Source of the DNA: JBBQHX01 sp035306065 | GTDB taxonomy: Bacteria > Gemmatimonadota > Gemmatimonadetes > Gemmatimonadales > Gemmatimonadaceae | Reading direction: 5' to 3' | Assembly: GCA_035306065.1 (NCBI GenBank) | Contig: DATGOL010000092.1 | Location: forward strand, 9,825 to 73,824 | DNA length: 64,000 bases | Shown: positions 9,241-17,441 of the stretch, piece by piece | Layout: each line of letters begins with the position of its first letter | How positions within the stretch are numbered: the first letter of the stretch is position 1 | Position numbers and translations under genes: made by a program | Notes under the pieces: model-generated | Seen by the model: the letters and a program-made list of their open reading frames with translations, nothing else | The model's database searches: none | Told to the model about the DNA's origin: nothing

Positions 9241-10344
9241 CCTCACAGGGCCCGTCCACGCCCGCACCCTTTCCACGTACGTAAACCGATCGAACAGCAC
9301 GATCATCAGGGTCAGCAGCCCAACCAGGAACAGGAATGTTCCCATAGGTGGATGCTCGGCTCTCCTGGCCAGCACAAGCCCGGTAACCAGCGCGATCCCG
9401 GTGTTGGCCACACCCATCACGCCCAGCTCCAGGAAAAACGACCCCCACGTAACGCCCCGGCGCGACAGCCAGTGGCTGAACAGTGAACTGATCCCGATGA
9501 TCGCGCCGGTCGTAACAGCCGTCGTCAGCAGGCCGAGCCTGGGTCCCGGCAGGATGCCTCCGAAGATGAGCGTCACCAGCGAGACCAGTATGACTTTCTC
9601 CACGAAGGTCCACCCGAAGAAAGCGGTTGGCTGAGTTCGCACGGGCGCTGCGGGCCATCCCATGTGCGCTGCCTGGGCATTCGCATTCCAGGCGGCAGCC
9701 CAGCTTCCCGGCGGCACCAGTCTCCATGCCGCACGACAGATCAGTGCGAACGCAACCACGCCTGCCGCGAGCGCCAGCGTTATGCCCGGGCGGTTGGTGA
9801 GCGCCACTACCCAGGCACTGTCCAGCGGAACCCTGAACACCTGCTCCTTCAGGAAATCGGTGGCGTCCATCTCCGCGATATGCAGCCACCACTCCTGCGG
9901 GAGCTTGAGGAACATCCAGATGCCCAGCGCCATGGCCGTCAGGCGGCCGCTGCTCCACGCGAACGGGTTGCGCGTTACCTTCGCAGCCTCGATTGCAACG
10001 AAGTAGTACTCGAAGGTGTTGGCGAATATGAGCAGCAGCCAGCGCGCATCGAAGTACTCGAAGAGCATCACGCCCACCAGGCGGTAGTACCAGAGGGCTC
10101 GACCAAGATGGAAGGCAGGCCCGTCGTCCCAGTTCCTGATGGTGGACGCGTACGCGATGGTGAGGTAGTAGATGTCCAGGGCCTTGTCGAACACCTGGTA
10201 GCCGTCGAGCGCTGCCGGTGCGGCGGCTTCATAAACCCAGCGGTCCACGCCATCCAGGAACATGGCCGCAATTATCCCGGGAAAGGGGAATCGCGGGATG
10301 ATCAGCGGCACGAGCAACCGTGCCACGATGATCGCGATCACCAC
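9235..10344 (-). CDS. Uncharacterised multi-pass membrane protein, 369 aa
   Basis: I do not recognise a family. The start has a hydrophobic stretch (IAIIVARLLVPLIIPRF), a Tyr/Trp-rich region containing LALWYYRL-like and YFDARWLLLIF segments (about 70-125), and further hydrophobic runs near 160-180, 205-225, 255-275, 285-305 and 335-355. That suggests seven to nine membrane segments. Aromatic and acidic residues between segments (WDDGPAFHLG, PQEWWLHIAEMDATD) could form a polar site. It converges on the small Cys protein with a 6-bp overlap. A 95-bp gap separates it from the lipoprotein gene upstream on the same strand, so co-transcription is possible. Confidence 0.75.
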   Translation of the reverse strand: MVIAIIVARLLVPLIIPRFPFPGIIAAMFLDGVDRWVYEAAAPAALDGYQVFDKALDIYYLTIAYASTIRNWDDGPAFHLGRALWYYRLVGVMLFEYFDARWLLLIFANTFEYYFVAIEAAKVTRNPFAWSSGRLTAMALGIWMFLKLPQEWWLHIAEMDATDFLKEQVFRVPLDSAWVVALTNRPGITLALAAGVVAFALICRAAWRLVPPGSWAAAWNANAQAAHMGWPAAPVRTQPTAFFGWTFVEKVILVSLVTLIFGGILPGPRLGLLTTAVTTGAIIGISSLFSHWLSRRGVTWGSFFLELGVMGVANTGIALVTGLVLARRAEHPPMGTFLFLVGLLTLMIVLFDRFTYVERVRAWTGPVRS

Positions 10345-10439
10345 GTGACGCCCCTGCCTCCGGTCGTCACATTCGCGTCGGTTCGCTGCCTGACGCCAAC
10401 TGCATCATGGCCATTCTGCCAACTGGAAGCATCGGGGTA

Positions 10440-11117
10440 TCAGATAGTCCAGCGATCATTCACCAGGCCGATAACCCACACCCTGTCGTTCTCGTGCAGC
10501 AGCACCACGCGCAGGCTGGCCCAGTCCATCCCGCCGTACTGCTCGGTGCCCGGCACATAGTATTCCACGAACGTCGTGTTCTCCATCGGGAACGCCTCGC
10601 GCAGGTTCACCAGTGAATTGCCGCTCTCCACGATCTCGTTCGGCGCGCCCTTCTCGGCGCCGTTGAAGTCGTGCAGGTAGAGGAAGCGCGTGTAGTACTC
10701 TGCGAACGTGAAGTCCAGCGGATCACCGGTTCCGTCTGCGGTGCCCCAGTGGCGCACCATCACATCGTTGCCAAGCGCGGCGATTTCTTCCGGCATCAGG
10801 CGCTGGGTGTCGCTCGTGTCAATGTGGCCATAGGGCGCGAAGCGAATGCCGTGCGTGGGGTGTGCAAGTGCAGCGAGATCGCTCCAGCGCAGCTCGTCCA
10901 CGGCTGCAACCACCAGGTCGGCCACGTTCGTTACCGACATCGTGTCCGGCATGCCGGTGCCGGGAGCGGCATCCAGGAGCGCGGGAGCGCTGCCGGCCAG
11001 GGCCGAGTCGGGGCTGTCAGCGCCGGAGCTGCCTGCAGGCTGGATGTCACCAGTGCTGCAGGCTGCCAGCAGAGTTGCCGCGAGTGCAGTGATCGTGAGG
11101 CGTGTCGGCTTGTTCAT
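10440..11117 (-). CDS. Predicted lipoprotein of unknown function, 225 aa
   Basis: The N-terminus MNKPTRLTITALAATLLAAC is a lipoprotein signal with lipobox LAAC, so the mature protein would be lipid-anchored at Cys20. I chose the ATG at 11117 because the longer frame adds a 25-residue extension with no signal character. After a Ser/Gly/Ala-rich linker, the body (about 60-225) alternates short hydrophobic strands and contains WSDLAALAHPTHGIRFAPYG, then a segment rich in aromatic residues. This resembles small NTF2-like or YybH-like secreted domains, but I cannot assign one. It lies 29 bp downstream of the DUF2461 gene on the same strand. Confidence 0.75.
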   Translation of the reverse strand: MNKPTRLTITALAATLLAACSTGDIQPAGSSGADSPDSALAGSAPALLDAAPGTGMPDTMSVTNVADLVVAAVDELRWSDLAALAHPTHGIRFAPYGHIDTSDTQRLMPEEIAALGNDVMVRHWGTADGTGDPLDFTFAEYYTRFLYLHDFNGAEKGAPNEIVESGNSLVNLREAFPMENTTFVEYYVPGTEQYGGMDWASLRVVLLHENDRVWVIGLVNDRWTI

Positions 11118-11146
11118 GGACCTGGTTGGATGAGGGAACAGCTGAG

Positions 11147-11878
11147 CTACCGGTGAGATGCAGCGCGAAACCCAAGGATGTCGTTCACCCACCTGACGAG
11201 AGGGAGCAGTGTTCGCATTGCGCGCTCCAGCTCATCCGGCAGGGACGGGCTGGTGACCGTGTCGTTGTCGAGCATCTGCCATGCGGTGAAGGAGCGGTGC
11301 CGAAGCAGGCTGTCGGTGGCAGGGTGTGCCTGGAAGCCGCGCGGGAGCCGCGTAAGGCGCCCCTCCTCGCTCAGCCCGCCGTAGCGCCGCTTGAATGCGC
11401 GGTCAGACACGATACGGCCAAGCTCCTCGGGATCGTTTACGATCGCATCGCGCAGCTTGCGAAGCACCGGCGGCGGAGGCATGTAGATTCCACCGCCAAC
11501 GAAGCTCTCGCCCGGCTGGATGTGCACATAATATCCCGCAGCTCCCATGGTTCTGCCAGCCGCACCCGCCGCCGACACATCACGATGGTAAAGCAGGAAC
11601 GCCGCATGGCGCTTGTAGGGTGACTTATCGTTGGAAAAGCGGATGTCACGATGAATCCGGAAAATCGAACGTCTGGGGCTGCCGGTCAGCTCTGGCGCAA
11701 AGTCAGCCAGGCGAACATCCATCTCCTCGACCAGAGCTCGCAGCGGTTGCAGCAGAGTTCGTTCATAGCGCTCCCGGTTCGCAGTGAACCACTCGCGGTC
11801 GTTGTTGCGCGCGAGTGATCTCAGGAAGCGCAATCCGTCTGCAGGTATGGCCGTGAAGTCTGCATTGTCCTGTCGCAT
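11147..11878 (-). CDS. DUF2461 (TIGR02453) family protein, 243 aa
   Basis: The opening FLRSLARNNDREWFTANRERYE is the hallmark of DUF2461. The mid-region contains RIHRDIRFSNDKSPYK and GYYVHIQPGESFVGGGIYMP, which complete the family pattern. Length is typical. No signal peptide or membrane segment, so cytoplasmic. Members are common in many bacterial phyla and in fungi, with no established biochemical function. It lies upstream of the lipoprotein gene with a short gap, and about 100 bp from the divergent acyl-CoA dehydrogenase. Confidence 0.9.
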   Translation of the reverse strand: MRQDNADFTAIPADGLRFLRSLARNNDREWFTANRERYERTLLQPLRALVEEMDVRLADFAPELTGSPRRSIFRIHRDIRFSNDKSPYKRHAAFLLYHRDVSAAGAAGRTMGAAGYYVHIQPGESFVGGGIYMPPPPVLRKLRDAIVNDPEELGRIVSDRAFKRRYGGLSEEGRLTRLPRGFQAHPATDSLLRHRSFTAWQMLDNDTVTSPSLPDELERAMRTLLPLVRWVNDILGFRAASHR

Positions 11879-11984
11879 TCAAGCTCGCTCTTCCTTCAGG
11901 TAGTCTCGGAACTGCCGCCACGTTCTGCTGCGAAGCTGCAGCGCAGGCATTCGGTTCAAGTTGAACTCATCCCAATTTCCAGGC

Positions 11985-13745
11985 ATGTCCACCCTTCACT
12001 CGGTACTGAGACGAAGCCTTCCGGCTGATGCGTACGCAGAACTCGAACCGGACCTGCGTCGCCTGGCCAGGCGTTGCTCTCCTCAAACGGGGGACATCTG
12101 GCAACTCGGTGAAGATGCCGAGTCGTCGCCTCCGCGCCACCTGCCTGTGGAGCCGTGGGGCAGGAGGGTAGACGAGATCGAGCTGTCTGCCGCGTGGAGG
12201 GAGCTCGATCGAATCGCGACGGAAGAAGGCCTGGTTGCCACAGGTTACGAACGACGCCTGGGTGACTTCGCACGCGCCGAACAGATGGTGCGGCTGTTCC
12301 TGTTCCACCCGGCATCCGCAACCTGCACGTGCCCGCTGGCCATGAGCGATGGTGCGGCACGCGTGCTGGAGCTTCATGGCACCACGGAGCAGCGCGCGGG
12401 TGCGTTCCGGCACCTCACGTCGCGAGATCCCGCGGATGCATGGACGTCGGGCCAGTGGATGACCGAGCGGACCGGGGGCTCGGACGTGTCGGGTACGTCA
12501 ACGATTGCGCGGCGTGAGGGTGACCAGTGGCGGTTGTTCGGCCACAAGTGGTTTGCGTCGTCACCCAGTTCACAGGTGGCGATGGCGCTGGCACGGGTGG
12601 ACGGAGGGCAGGGTCTTTCCCTTTTCCTCGTGAGGCTGCGCGATGAGCAGGGTGCGCTGCAGGGCATTCGGATCGAACGCCTGAAGGACAAGCTGGGAAC
12701 GCGTGCGCTGCCCACCGCAGAGCTCACTCTGCAGGGTGCGCACGCGGAGCTGGTTGGAGAAGTGGGGCACGGCGTGCGTGCGATTTCGAGCATGCTGTCA
12801 ATAACGAGGGCATACAATGCCACGTGTGCGGCCGCGGGCATGCGCTACGCCGTTGACCGGGCGCGCGAGTACGCCGGGCAGCGAGATGCCTTCGGCGCGC
12901 TCCTTCTGCAGTTGCCTGCGCACCGAGAACTGCTTGCCGAGCTGGAGGTGGAGGCCACCGGAGCCTTTCACCTGGCCTTTCATACGGCGCTGCTGCTGGG
13001 GCGTGACGAGTGCGGCACGGCCCGGGAGGCCGAGAGTGCGCTGCTAAGGCTGCTGGTCCCAATGGCCAAGCTCTATACCGGAAAGCAGGCGTCTGCAGTA
13101 GCCAGCGAGGTGCTGGAATGCTTCGGCGGGGCGGGCTACATCGAAGACACCGGCATTCCCCGGCTCCTCCGCGACGCACAGGTACTGTCCATATGGGAGG
13201 GCACCACGAATGTCCTCTCACTGGACATTCTGCGTGCATTCTGGCGTTCTGACACGGATCCCCTGGGCGCCTGGCTGGCGGAAGTGGACAGATGGGCCAC
13301 CCGCGCGGCAAGTGATCCGGCGCTCGCAGACGGCGGACGTGCGGTGAGGCAGGCCTCTCGGCGCATCGTTACCTACGCCCGGGCCACGCTCGATGCGAAG
13401 GATCCGGAAGGTGCGCAGGCCGGCGCCCGCGCGTTCGCCTTTTCGCTGGCGCGTACCACCATCGGCGCGCTGATGCTGGATCATGCCCGCTGGGCGCGCG
13501 CCGAGGGTGATCCGGATGCGGCGCATGCTACCGAGGCCGCGCGCAGGTGGTGCAGGAAGGATCTGTCTCCCCTCGCAGGGGCAAGCCCCGAGGAGAGGGA
13601 CGAGGTTGCGGTGCTGCTGGGCGAGGTGGACGAGTCGCCGGGCGCTGGCGCTTTGCCCGGGTCTGGTGAGTCAGCGGAAGCTGCTGCAGCGCAGGAAGGC
13701 GGCGGCCTGGCGGGAGCTGAAGTGTTCCCCGGGACTGGCGAATAG
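11985..13745 (+). CDS. Acyl-CoA dehydrogenase family protein, AidB-like, 586 aa
   Basis: Predicted FAD enzyme of the acyl-CoA dehydrogenase superfamily. The MTERTGGSDVSGT block, the KDKLGTRALPTAEL block and the C-terminal CFGGAGYIEDTGIPRLLRDAQV plus SIWEGTTNV are those of AidB and the related long ACAD group. AidB is tied to the E. coli alkylation response. Others of this group oxidise acyl-CoAs, so the substrate is open. The start could be the ATG at 11985 or an in-frame TTG at 11961; both have poor ribosome sites. The last 40 residues (about 545-586) are Gly/Ala/Glu/Pro-rich and not part of the fold. No ada or alk gene is next to it. Confidence 0.88.
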   Translation: MSTLHSVLRRSLPADAYAELEPDLRRLARRCSPQTGDIWQLGEDAESSPPRHLPVEPWGRRVDEIELSAAWRELDRIATEEGLVATGYERRLGDFARAEQMVRLFLFHPASATCTCPLAMSDGAARVLELHGTTEQRAGAFRHLTSRDPADAWTSGQWMTERTGGSDVSGTSTIARREGDQWRLFGHKWFASSPSSQVAMALARVDGGQGLSLFLVRLRDEQGALQGIRIERLKDKLGTRALPTAELTLQGAHAELVGEVGHGVRAISSMLSITRAYNATCAAAGMRYAVDRAREYAGQRDAFGALLLQLPAHRELLAELEVEATGAFHLAFHTALLLGRDECGTAREAESALLRLLVPMAKLYTGKQASAVASEVLECFGGAGYIEDTGIPRLLRDAQVLSIWEGTTNVLSLDILRAFWRSDTDPLGAWLAEVDRWATRAASDPALADGGRAVRQASRRIVTYARATLDAKDPEGAQAGARAFAFSLARTTIGALMLDHARWARAEGDPDAAHATEAARRWCRKDLSPLAGASPEERDEVAVLLGEVDESPGAGALPGSGESAEAAAAQEGGGLAGAEVFPGTGE

Positions 13746-14001
13746 CGGGCCGAAGAGTCGTTGTTCGACCGTGTTGAACTCGCGTGCAGAGCAGCGCACG
13801 AGCAGGCGTTCGGGCTGGCAGGGTGGGCTTTGCCCGCGTGACGGAGGACACCTGAGAACGCACTCGCCCACGTATTCCCGGTATCCGGACCCGGAAGCTG
13901 GCATTGGGGGTATCACCCTTGCGAAAGGAGGGACTGCCGCGTGCCCGCGTGGTGCCGGAAATCCCGGTGATTTGTCGAACCTCTTCTGAAGGAGTGTTCA
14001 C

Positions 14002-14232
14002 ATGCCCCAATTCACGTTCTCGCTGTCCAACGTCGGTCAGATGCGCGAGGCAGGAATCGTTCAGAGTGAGTCGTTCACCGACGCGCTCGACACGATAGAC
14101 CAGAATTGCGCTCTCACCGAGGGTGACACCCTGGAGATCGGGGTCTCGGGTTTCCCGCCTGCGCGGTTCGAGCGGGTGCGAAGCTCCGAGGGAATCATGG
14201 ACTGGCAGCTTCACGGGCGACTGGCCGCGTGA
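14002..14232 (+). CDS. Small uncharacterised protein, 76 aa
   Basis: I do not recognise this protein. It is acidic in the middle (DTIDQNCALTEGDTLEIGVSGFPPARFERV) with one cysteine, and reads like a small beta-rich or wing-type domain. The ATG is preceded by GAAGGAG at suitable spacing, and a strong intrinsic terminator follows the stop, so it is a self-contained transcription unit. The 256 bp upstream hold no gene that I can support. It is probably well expressed, but role and location are unknown. Confidence 0.6.
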   Translation: MPQFTFSLSNVGQMREAGIVQSESFTDALDTIDQNCALTEGDTLEIGVSGFPPARFERVRSSEGIMDWQLHGRLAA

Positions 14233-14249
14233 AGCTGCTCACAGGGAGG

Positions 14250-14286
14250 AAAAACCGGCGCCGGCCACAGCCTGGCGCCGGTTTTT
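14250..14286 (+). terminator. Rho-independent terminator after the 76-aa gene
   Basis: A perfect 13-bp stem (arms 14250-14262 and 14274-14286) with an 11-nt loop, core CCGGCGCC, ends in five T on the plus strand. On the minus strand the left arm supplies a T tract as well, so it could also stop transcription from the aldolase gene side. It lies 18 bp after the stop of the small protein. Confidence 0.85.
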
Positions 14287-14372
14287 CGTTTCCGGCCTGG
14301 GCGGATTCACAACGACCTTGCCTGTTGCAGCCCTGCAACAGAGTGCAGCGCCACGGCTGACAGTCGGGCCGG

Positions 14373-15461
14373 CTACCTGCCGCGCGCTTCGATGTCCCAG
14401 CGGGTTTCCACCACGGTGCCGCGTGCGCCATGGATCTGGTCGAAGAGGTGCACCACGTAGCACACGTGGTTGGGGATAATCCTCACCGTGTCACCAACCT
14501 TCGGCTTCCAGTCGCTGCTGCTGAGGTCGAGTATGCCATGCTCCTCGGACATCCTGCTCACGGTGACCTCGGGCCTGTCCAGGAGCGCGCCCCAGCCGCC
14601 GGTGTCGCTGGGAAGGGGCTCCCGGCCCAGTGACTTGCTGCCGGCGTCGATCACCGCCTGCCCCGGGATGGCGGTACTCACCACGGTGGCCAGAACCGTG
14701 AGCGCGCAGTCTTCCAGCTCGCATGCGCCGAGTTCCGCGGTAGTACGATCGTTGTATACGTAGGTGCCCGGACGAACTTCGGTAACTCCCGGTACCTCGT
14801 GTATGCGCCAGGCAATGGGCGTGGCGCCGCCACTCACCACCTGCGGCTTGAACCCGCCTGCTTCGAGTGGTTCCAGGAAGTGCGCCAGCCGGTCGCCCAG
14901 CTCCGCCAGCATGGGTCCGGTACTGCCGCCTATCGAGCGAATGTTGCCGGGGTAGAAGGCCACGCCGCGCCAGCGGAGCCAGTCGTCGTCGGAAGCGCGG
15001 GCTGCAAGCGCCAGAAGTTCGAGTGGCGTCTGCACTCCCACGCGACGCATGCCGGTGTCAACCTCCACGTACACGCCCACCACGCGTTCCGAGTCTCGTG
15101 CGGTGTCGGCCAGCCTGTCCATTGCCTCCAGCGAGTCGAGGCTGACGGTGAGGCGCACGCTGTCGGGGAGCGTCATCAGGCGGATGGTCTTTCGCCGGTT
15201 GACTGGCGGGTGCATGAGGACGAGGTCATCCGTAAGGCCGGACATGACCTCCATCTCGTGAGGCGTGGCACACGAGAGGCCCGCTGCGCCAAGCCGCAGC
15301 TGCTCGGCCGCCACACGAGTTGACTTGTGCGTCTTCACGTGCGGCCGAAGCTGAAGCCCGTGCACCGCGCAGTATGCAGCCATGCGATCGAGATTCTGCG
15401 CAAGGATGTCGAGGTCAACTACCAGCGACGGTGTCTCGAGTTCGTGAAGGAAAGTGGGCAT
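14373..15461 (-). CDS. D-threonine aldolase / D-serine dehydratase-like PLP enzyme, 362 aa
   Basis: Fold type III PLP enzyme (alanine racemase-like N-terminal barrel). The N-terminus ETPSLVVDLDILAQNLDRM and RPHVKTHK (39-46, including the PLP lysine) are diagnostic. Near the end, PNHVC places His332 and Cys334 where the metal ligands lie in eukaryotic D-serine dehydratase, and the family also includes metal-dependent D-threonine aldolases. It would cleave or deaminate a beta-hydroxy D-amino acid in the cytoplasm. It lies 51 bp downstream of the NRAMP-like transporter on the same strand. Both enzyme types need a divalent metal, so a functional link is possible but unproven. Confidence 0.88.
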   Translation of the reverse strand: MPTFLHELETPSLVVDLDILAQNLDRMAAYCAVHGLQLRPHVKTHKSTRVAAEQLRLGAAGLSCATPHEMEVMSGLTDDLVLMHPPVNRRKTIRLMTLPDSVRLTVSLDSLEAMDRLADTARDSERVVGVYVEVDTGMRRVGVQTPLELLALAARASDDDWLRWRGVAFYPGNIRSIGGSTGPMLAELGDRLAHFLEPLEAGGFKPQVVSGGATPIAWRIHEVPGVTEVRPGTYVYNDRTTAELGACELEDCALTVLATVVSTAIPGQAVIDAGSKSLGREPLPSDTGGWGALLDRPEVTVSRMSEEHGILDLSSSDWKPKVGDTVRIIPNHVCYVVHLFDQIHGARGTVVETRWDIEARGR

Positions 15462-15512
15462 GGGGGCAGCAGTAGGCAGTACCAGGTACTTAGCAGTACA
15501 GTAGCCGGTGCG

Positions 15513-16748
15513 TTACGAACCGAACACTGACAGGAGCGCACGCGTGCCCAGTACTGCGGTGAGCAGTACCACGAGCGCGCCCAGTGCGTTGGCGAGCCAG
15601 CCGTTCGTATTGCGTCCGAGCAGCTGGCGGTCGTTCATCACGAGCAGTAGGAACAGTGCCACGAGAGGCAGAAGCAGTCCGTTGGCGGCCTGTGCAAAGA
15701 GAATGGCCGGCAGCGGGCGTACGCCTGCAACTGCGAAGGTAGCGCCGGTGGCGATTACGAGGGTGAGCGTTGCCCGCAGGCGTGAGTCGCGCAAGTCGGG
15801 CGGCCAGCCCATTGCTCCGGCCATGGCGTAGGCCGCGGCGAGCGGCGCGGTAATGGCGGAAGTGAGCCCGGCTGCGAAGAGCCCGATGGCGAAGACGACG
15901 GTTGCCCAAGGACCGAGCAGCGGTGTAAGCCCCCGGGCGAGTTCAACGGCCGAAGTGGGAGCTTCGCCGCCGCCGCTGGCTACGCCGACGGCCGCAGCGA
16001 CTACGACGGCCATCGAAACGAGACCGCCAAGCCCGATGGCAACCACGAGATCGATCCGTGCGTCGCGGAGTGCGGAGTTGGTGGCTGCGGCTTCAGGATC
16101 GAGGGTGGCCGGAGTGCCGAAGCGTTCGCGGGCGGCGTCCGCGTGGAGAAACAGGTTGTACGGAACTATCGTGGTTCCGACAAGTCCTAGCGCCACTATG
16201 GCGCCACCTTCGGGTATCTGTGGCGACATTAACGCGGTAATTATCGCAATTGGGTCCCTCGCTACCCAGCCTGCCGTCACCAGGAACGCCAGGCTCATTG
16301 CCACCACGGCACCTACAAGCGCCCGCTCGATCACCCTGTAACGACCGGTCCAGAGTAGGCCGAGGGCCAGCACCGCGGTTACCAGTGCCCAGACTCGTAC
16401 GCTGGAGCCCCCGATGACCTCGATGCCCAGTGCCGCACCCAGCAGGTTGCCCGTCTCGTAGGCAGCGTTGCCTACCACGATGGCGCTCGCAACCAGAAGT
16501 GCCGCACCCACCCGCATCCACGGCGCTCCAACCCTCCGTCTTATCGCTGCTCCGAGCCCGATGCCGCCCACCACGCCCAGTCGAGCGGCCATCTCCTGCA
16601 GCACGATCGTGCCGATTGTGGCGAACAGCAGCGCCCAGAGCAGTGCGTAGCCGAAACGAATGCCCGCCATTGCGCACGTAGTGACGGTACCGGGGCCGAT
16701 GAACGCGGCGGCCACCAGCGCGCCCGGGCCTATCCTTGGGAGTTTCAA
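15513..16748 (-). CDS. SLC11/NRAMP-family transporter with non-canonical binding site, 411 aa
   Basis: Multi-pass inner-membrane transporter of the NRAMP fold, about eleven segments. The expected first-segment DPGN is GPGT here (residues 18-21), and the sixth-segment MPH is VPY (195-197, in TTIVPYNLFLH). So the Asp, Asn and Met that bind Mn2+/Fe2+ in characterised NRAMPs are all replaced. Start is the TTG at 16748, with GGAAGA upstream. The open frame runs further, but that part would overlap the divergent FKBP gene. Substrate is therefore uncertain: relatives with changed sites can favour other ions. Upstream of the D-threonine aldolase-like gene. Confidence 0.85.
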   Translation of the reverse strand: MKLPRIGPGALVAAAFIGPGTVTTCAMAGIRFGYALLWALLFATIGTIVLQEMAARLGVVGGIGLGAAIRRRVGAPWMRVGAALLVASAIVVGNAAYETGNLLGAALGIEVIGGSSVRVWALVTAVLALGLLWTGRYRVIERALVGAVVAMSLAFLVTAGWVARDPIAIITALMSPQIPEGGAIVALGLVGTTIVPYNLFLHADAARERFGTPATLDPEAAATNSALRDARIDLVVAIGLGGLVSMAVVVAAAVGVASGGGEAPTSAVELARGLTPLLGPWATVVFAIGLFAAGLTSAITAPLAAAYAMAGAMGWPPDLRDSRLRATLTLVIATGATFAVAGVRPLPAILFAQAANGLLLPLVALFLLLVMNDRQLLGRNTNGWLANALGALVVLLTAVLGTRALLSVFGS

Positions 16749-16869
16749 GCGAGTGTCTTCCTGTGAGTGGGCGTTCGAGTAACCGCAGGGCAAATAGGCG
16801 TGCGGTGCACGATGCCGTAAAGGGCTGTGACACTCCCAACTTTGCGCCGGTACGATTAGCGTTCGCCGA

Positions 16870-17352
16870 ATGCGTAAGCTTCGTGCTTTGATAATTGCCA
16901 CCGCCGCGCTCCTGGCTGCGTGCGAGGGCGGCACCGGCCCCGGATTCGAGGGGAACATCACCGGCCAGCCGGAAACGGTGTCGTTCACCGAATCACTCGG
17001 CGTCAACCTGTCCGCAATGACCAGGGCGCCCTCGGGTTACTACTACCAGGATCTGGCGGTTGGGGCGGGCGAGCTTGCCGCGCGCGATGAGACGGCCGCG
17101 ATTCGCTACACCGGGTGGCTTCCGAACGGGCGTCGCTTCGATGCGGGTCAGATCAATGCGCAGCTGAATGGCGAGGCGCTGATCACGGGATTCAATGACG
17201 GCGTTATCGGCATGCGCGTGGGTGGCCGTCGTCTGCTGGTCATTCCGCCGGAACTTGGCTACCGGAATAGCGGACAGGGCGTGATTCCGGCCAACGCCGT
17301 GCTCGTTTTCAACGTGGAGCTGCTGGCGGTGTCCAGGCCCGAGCCGGATTGA
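16870..17352 (+). CDS. FKBP-type peptidyl-prolyl isomerase lipoprotein, 160 aa
   Basis: Prolyl cis-trans isomerase, likely helping fold periplasmic proteins. The signal MRKLRALIIATAALLAAC has a lipobox (LAAC, Cys18). The FKBP domain covers about 60-158 with IRYTGWLPNGRRFDAG, GFNDGVIGMRVGGRRLLVIPPELGY and a C-terminal VLVFNVELL strand. The Gly-Met-Arg-Val-Gly-Gly-x-Arg and Pro-Pro-Glu-Leu-Gly-Tyr blocks are those of active FKBPs. Divergent from the NRAMP-like gene across 121 bp. Confidence 0.92.
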   Translation: MRKLRALIIATAALLAACEGGTGPGFEGNITGQPETVSFTESLGVNLSAMTRAPSGYYYQDLAVGAGELAARDETAAIRYTGWLPNGRRFDAGQINAQLNGEALITGFNDGVIGMRVGGRRLLVIPPELGYRNSGQGVIPANAVLVFNVELLAVSRPEPD

Positions 17353-17357
17353 GGAAT

Positions 17358-17387
17358 GCCCGAGCCTGACGTGTGTCAGGTTCGGGC
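17358..17387. terminator. Terminator-like hairpin between convergent genes
   Basis: A 13-bp stem with one G-U pair (17358-17370 against 17375-17387) and a four-base loop lies in the gap between the FKBP gene and the convergent receiver-domain gene. No T tract follows, so it is a hairpin of probable rather than certain termination function. Confidence 0.55.
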
Positions 17388-17441
17388 CGGGTGGAGGATC
17401 TGGAGTCTGCGGTACGCCCGTATTCCGGCGCGGCGTGAACC

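Noticed and set aside
13746..14001. A further gene in the 256-bp gap
   Set aside because: Frames there have no ribosome site or recognisable composition.
15513..17006. Long start of the NRAMP-like gene
   Set aside because: The extra 86 codons overlap the FKBP gene and lack family similarity; the TTG at 16748 has a ribosome site.
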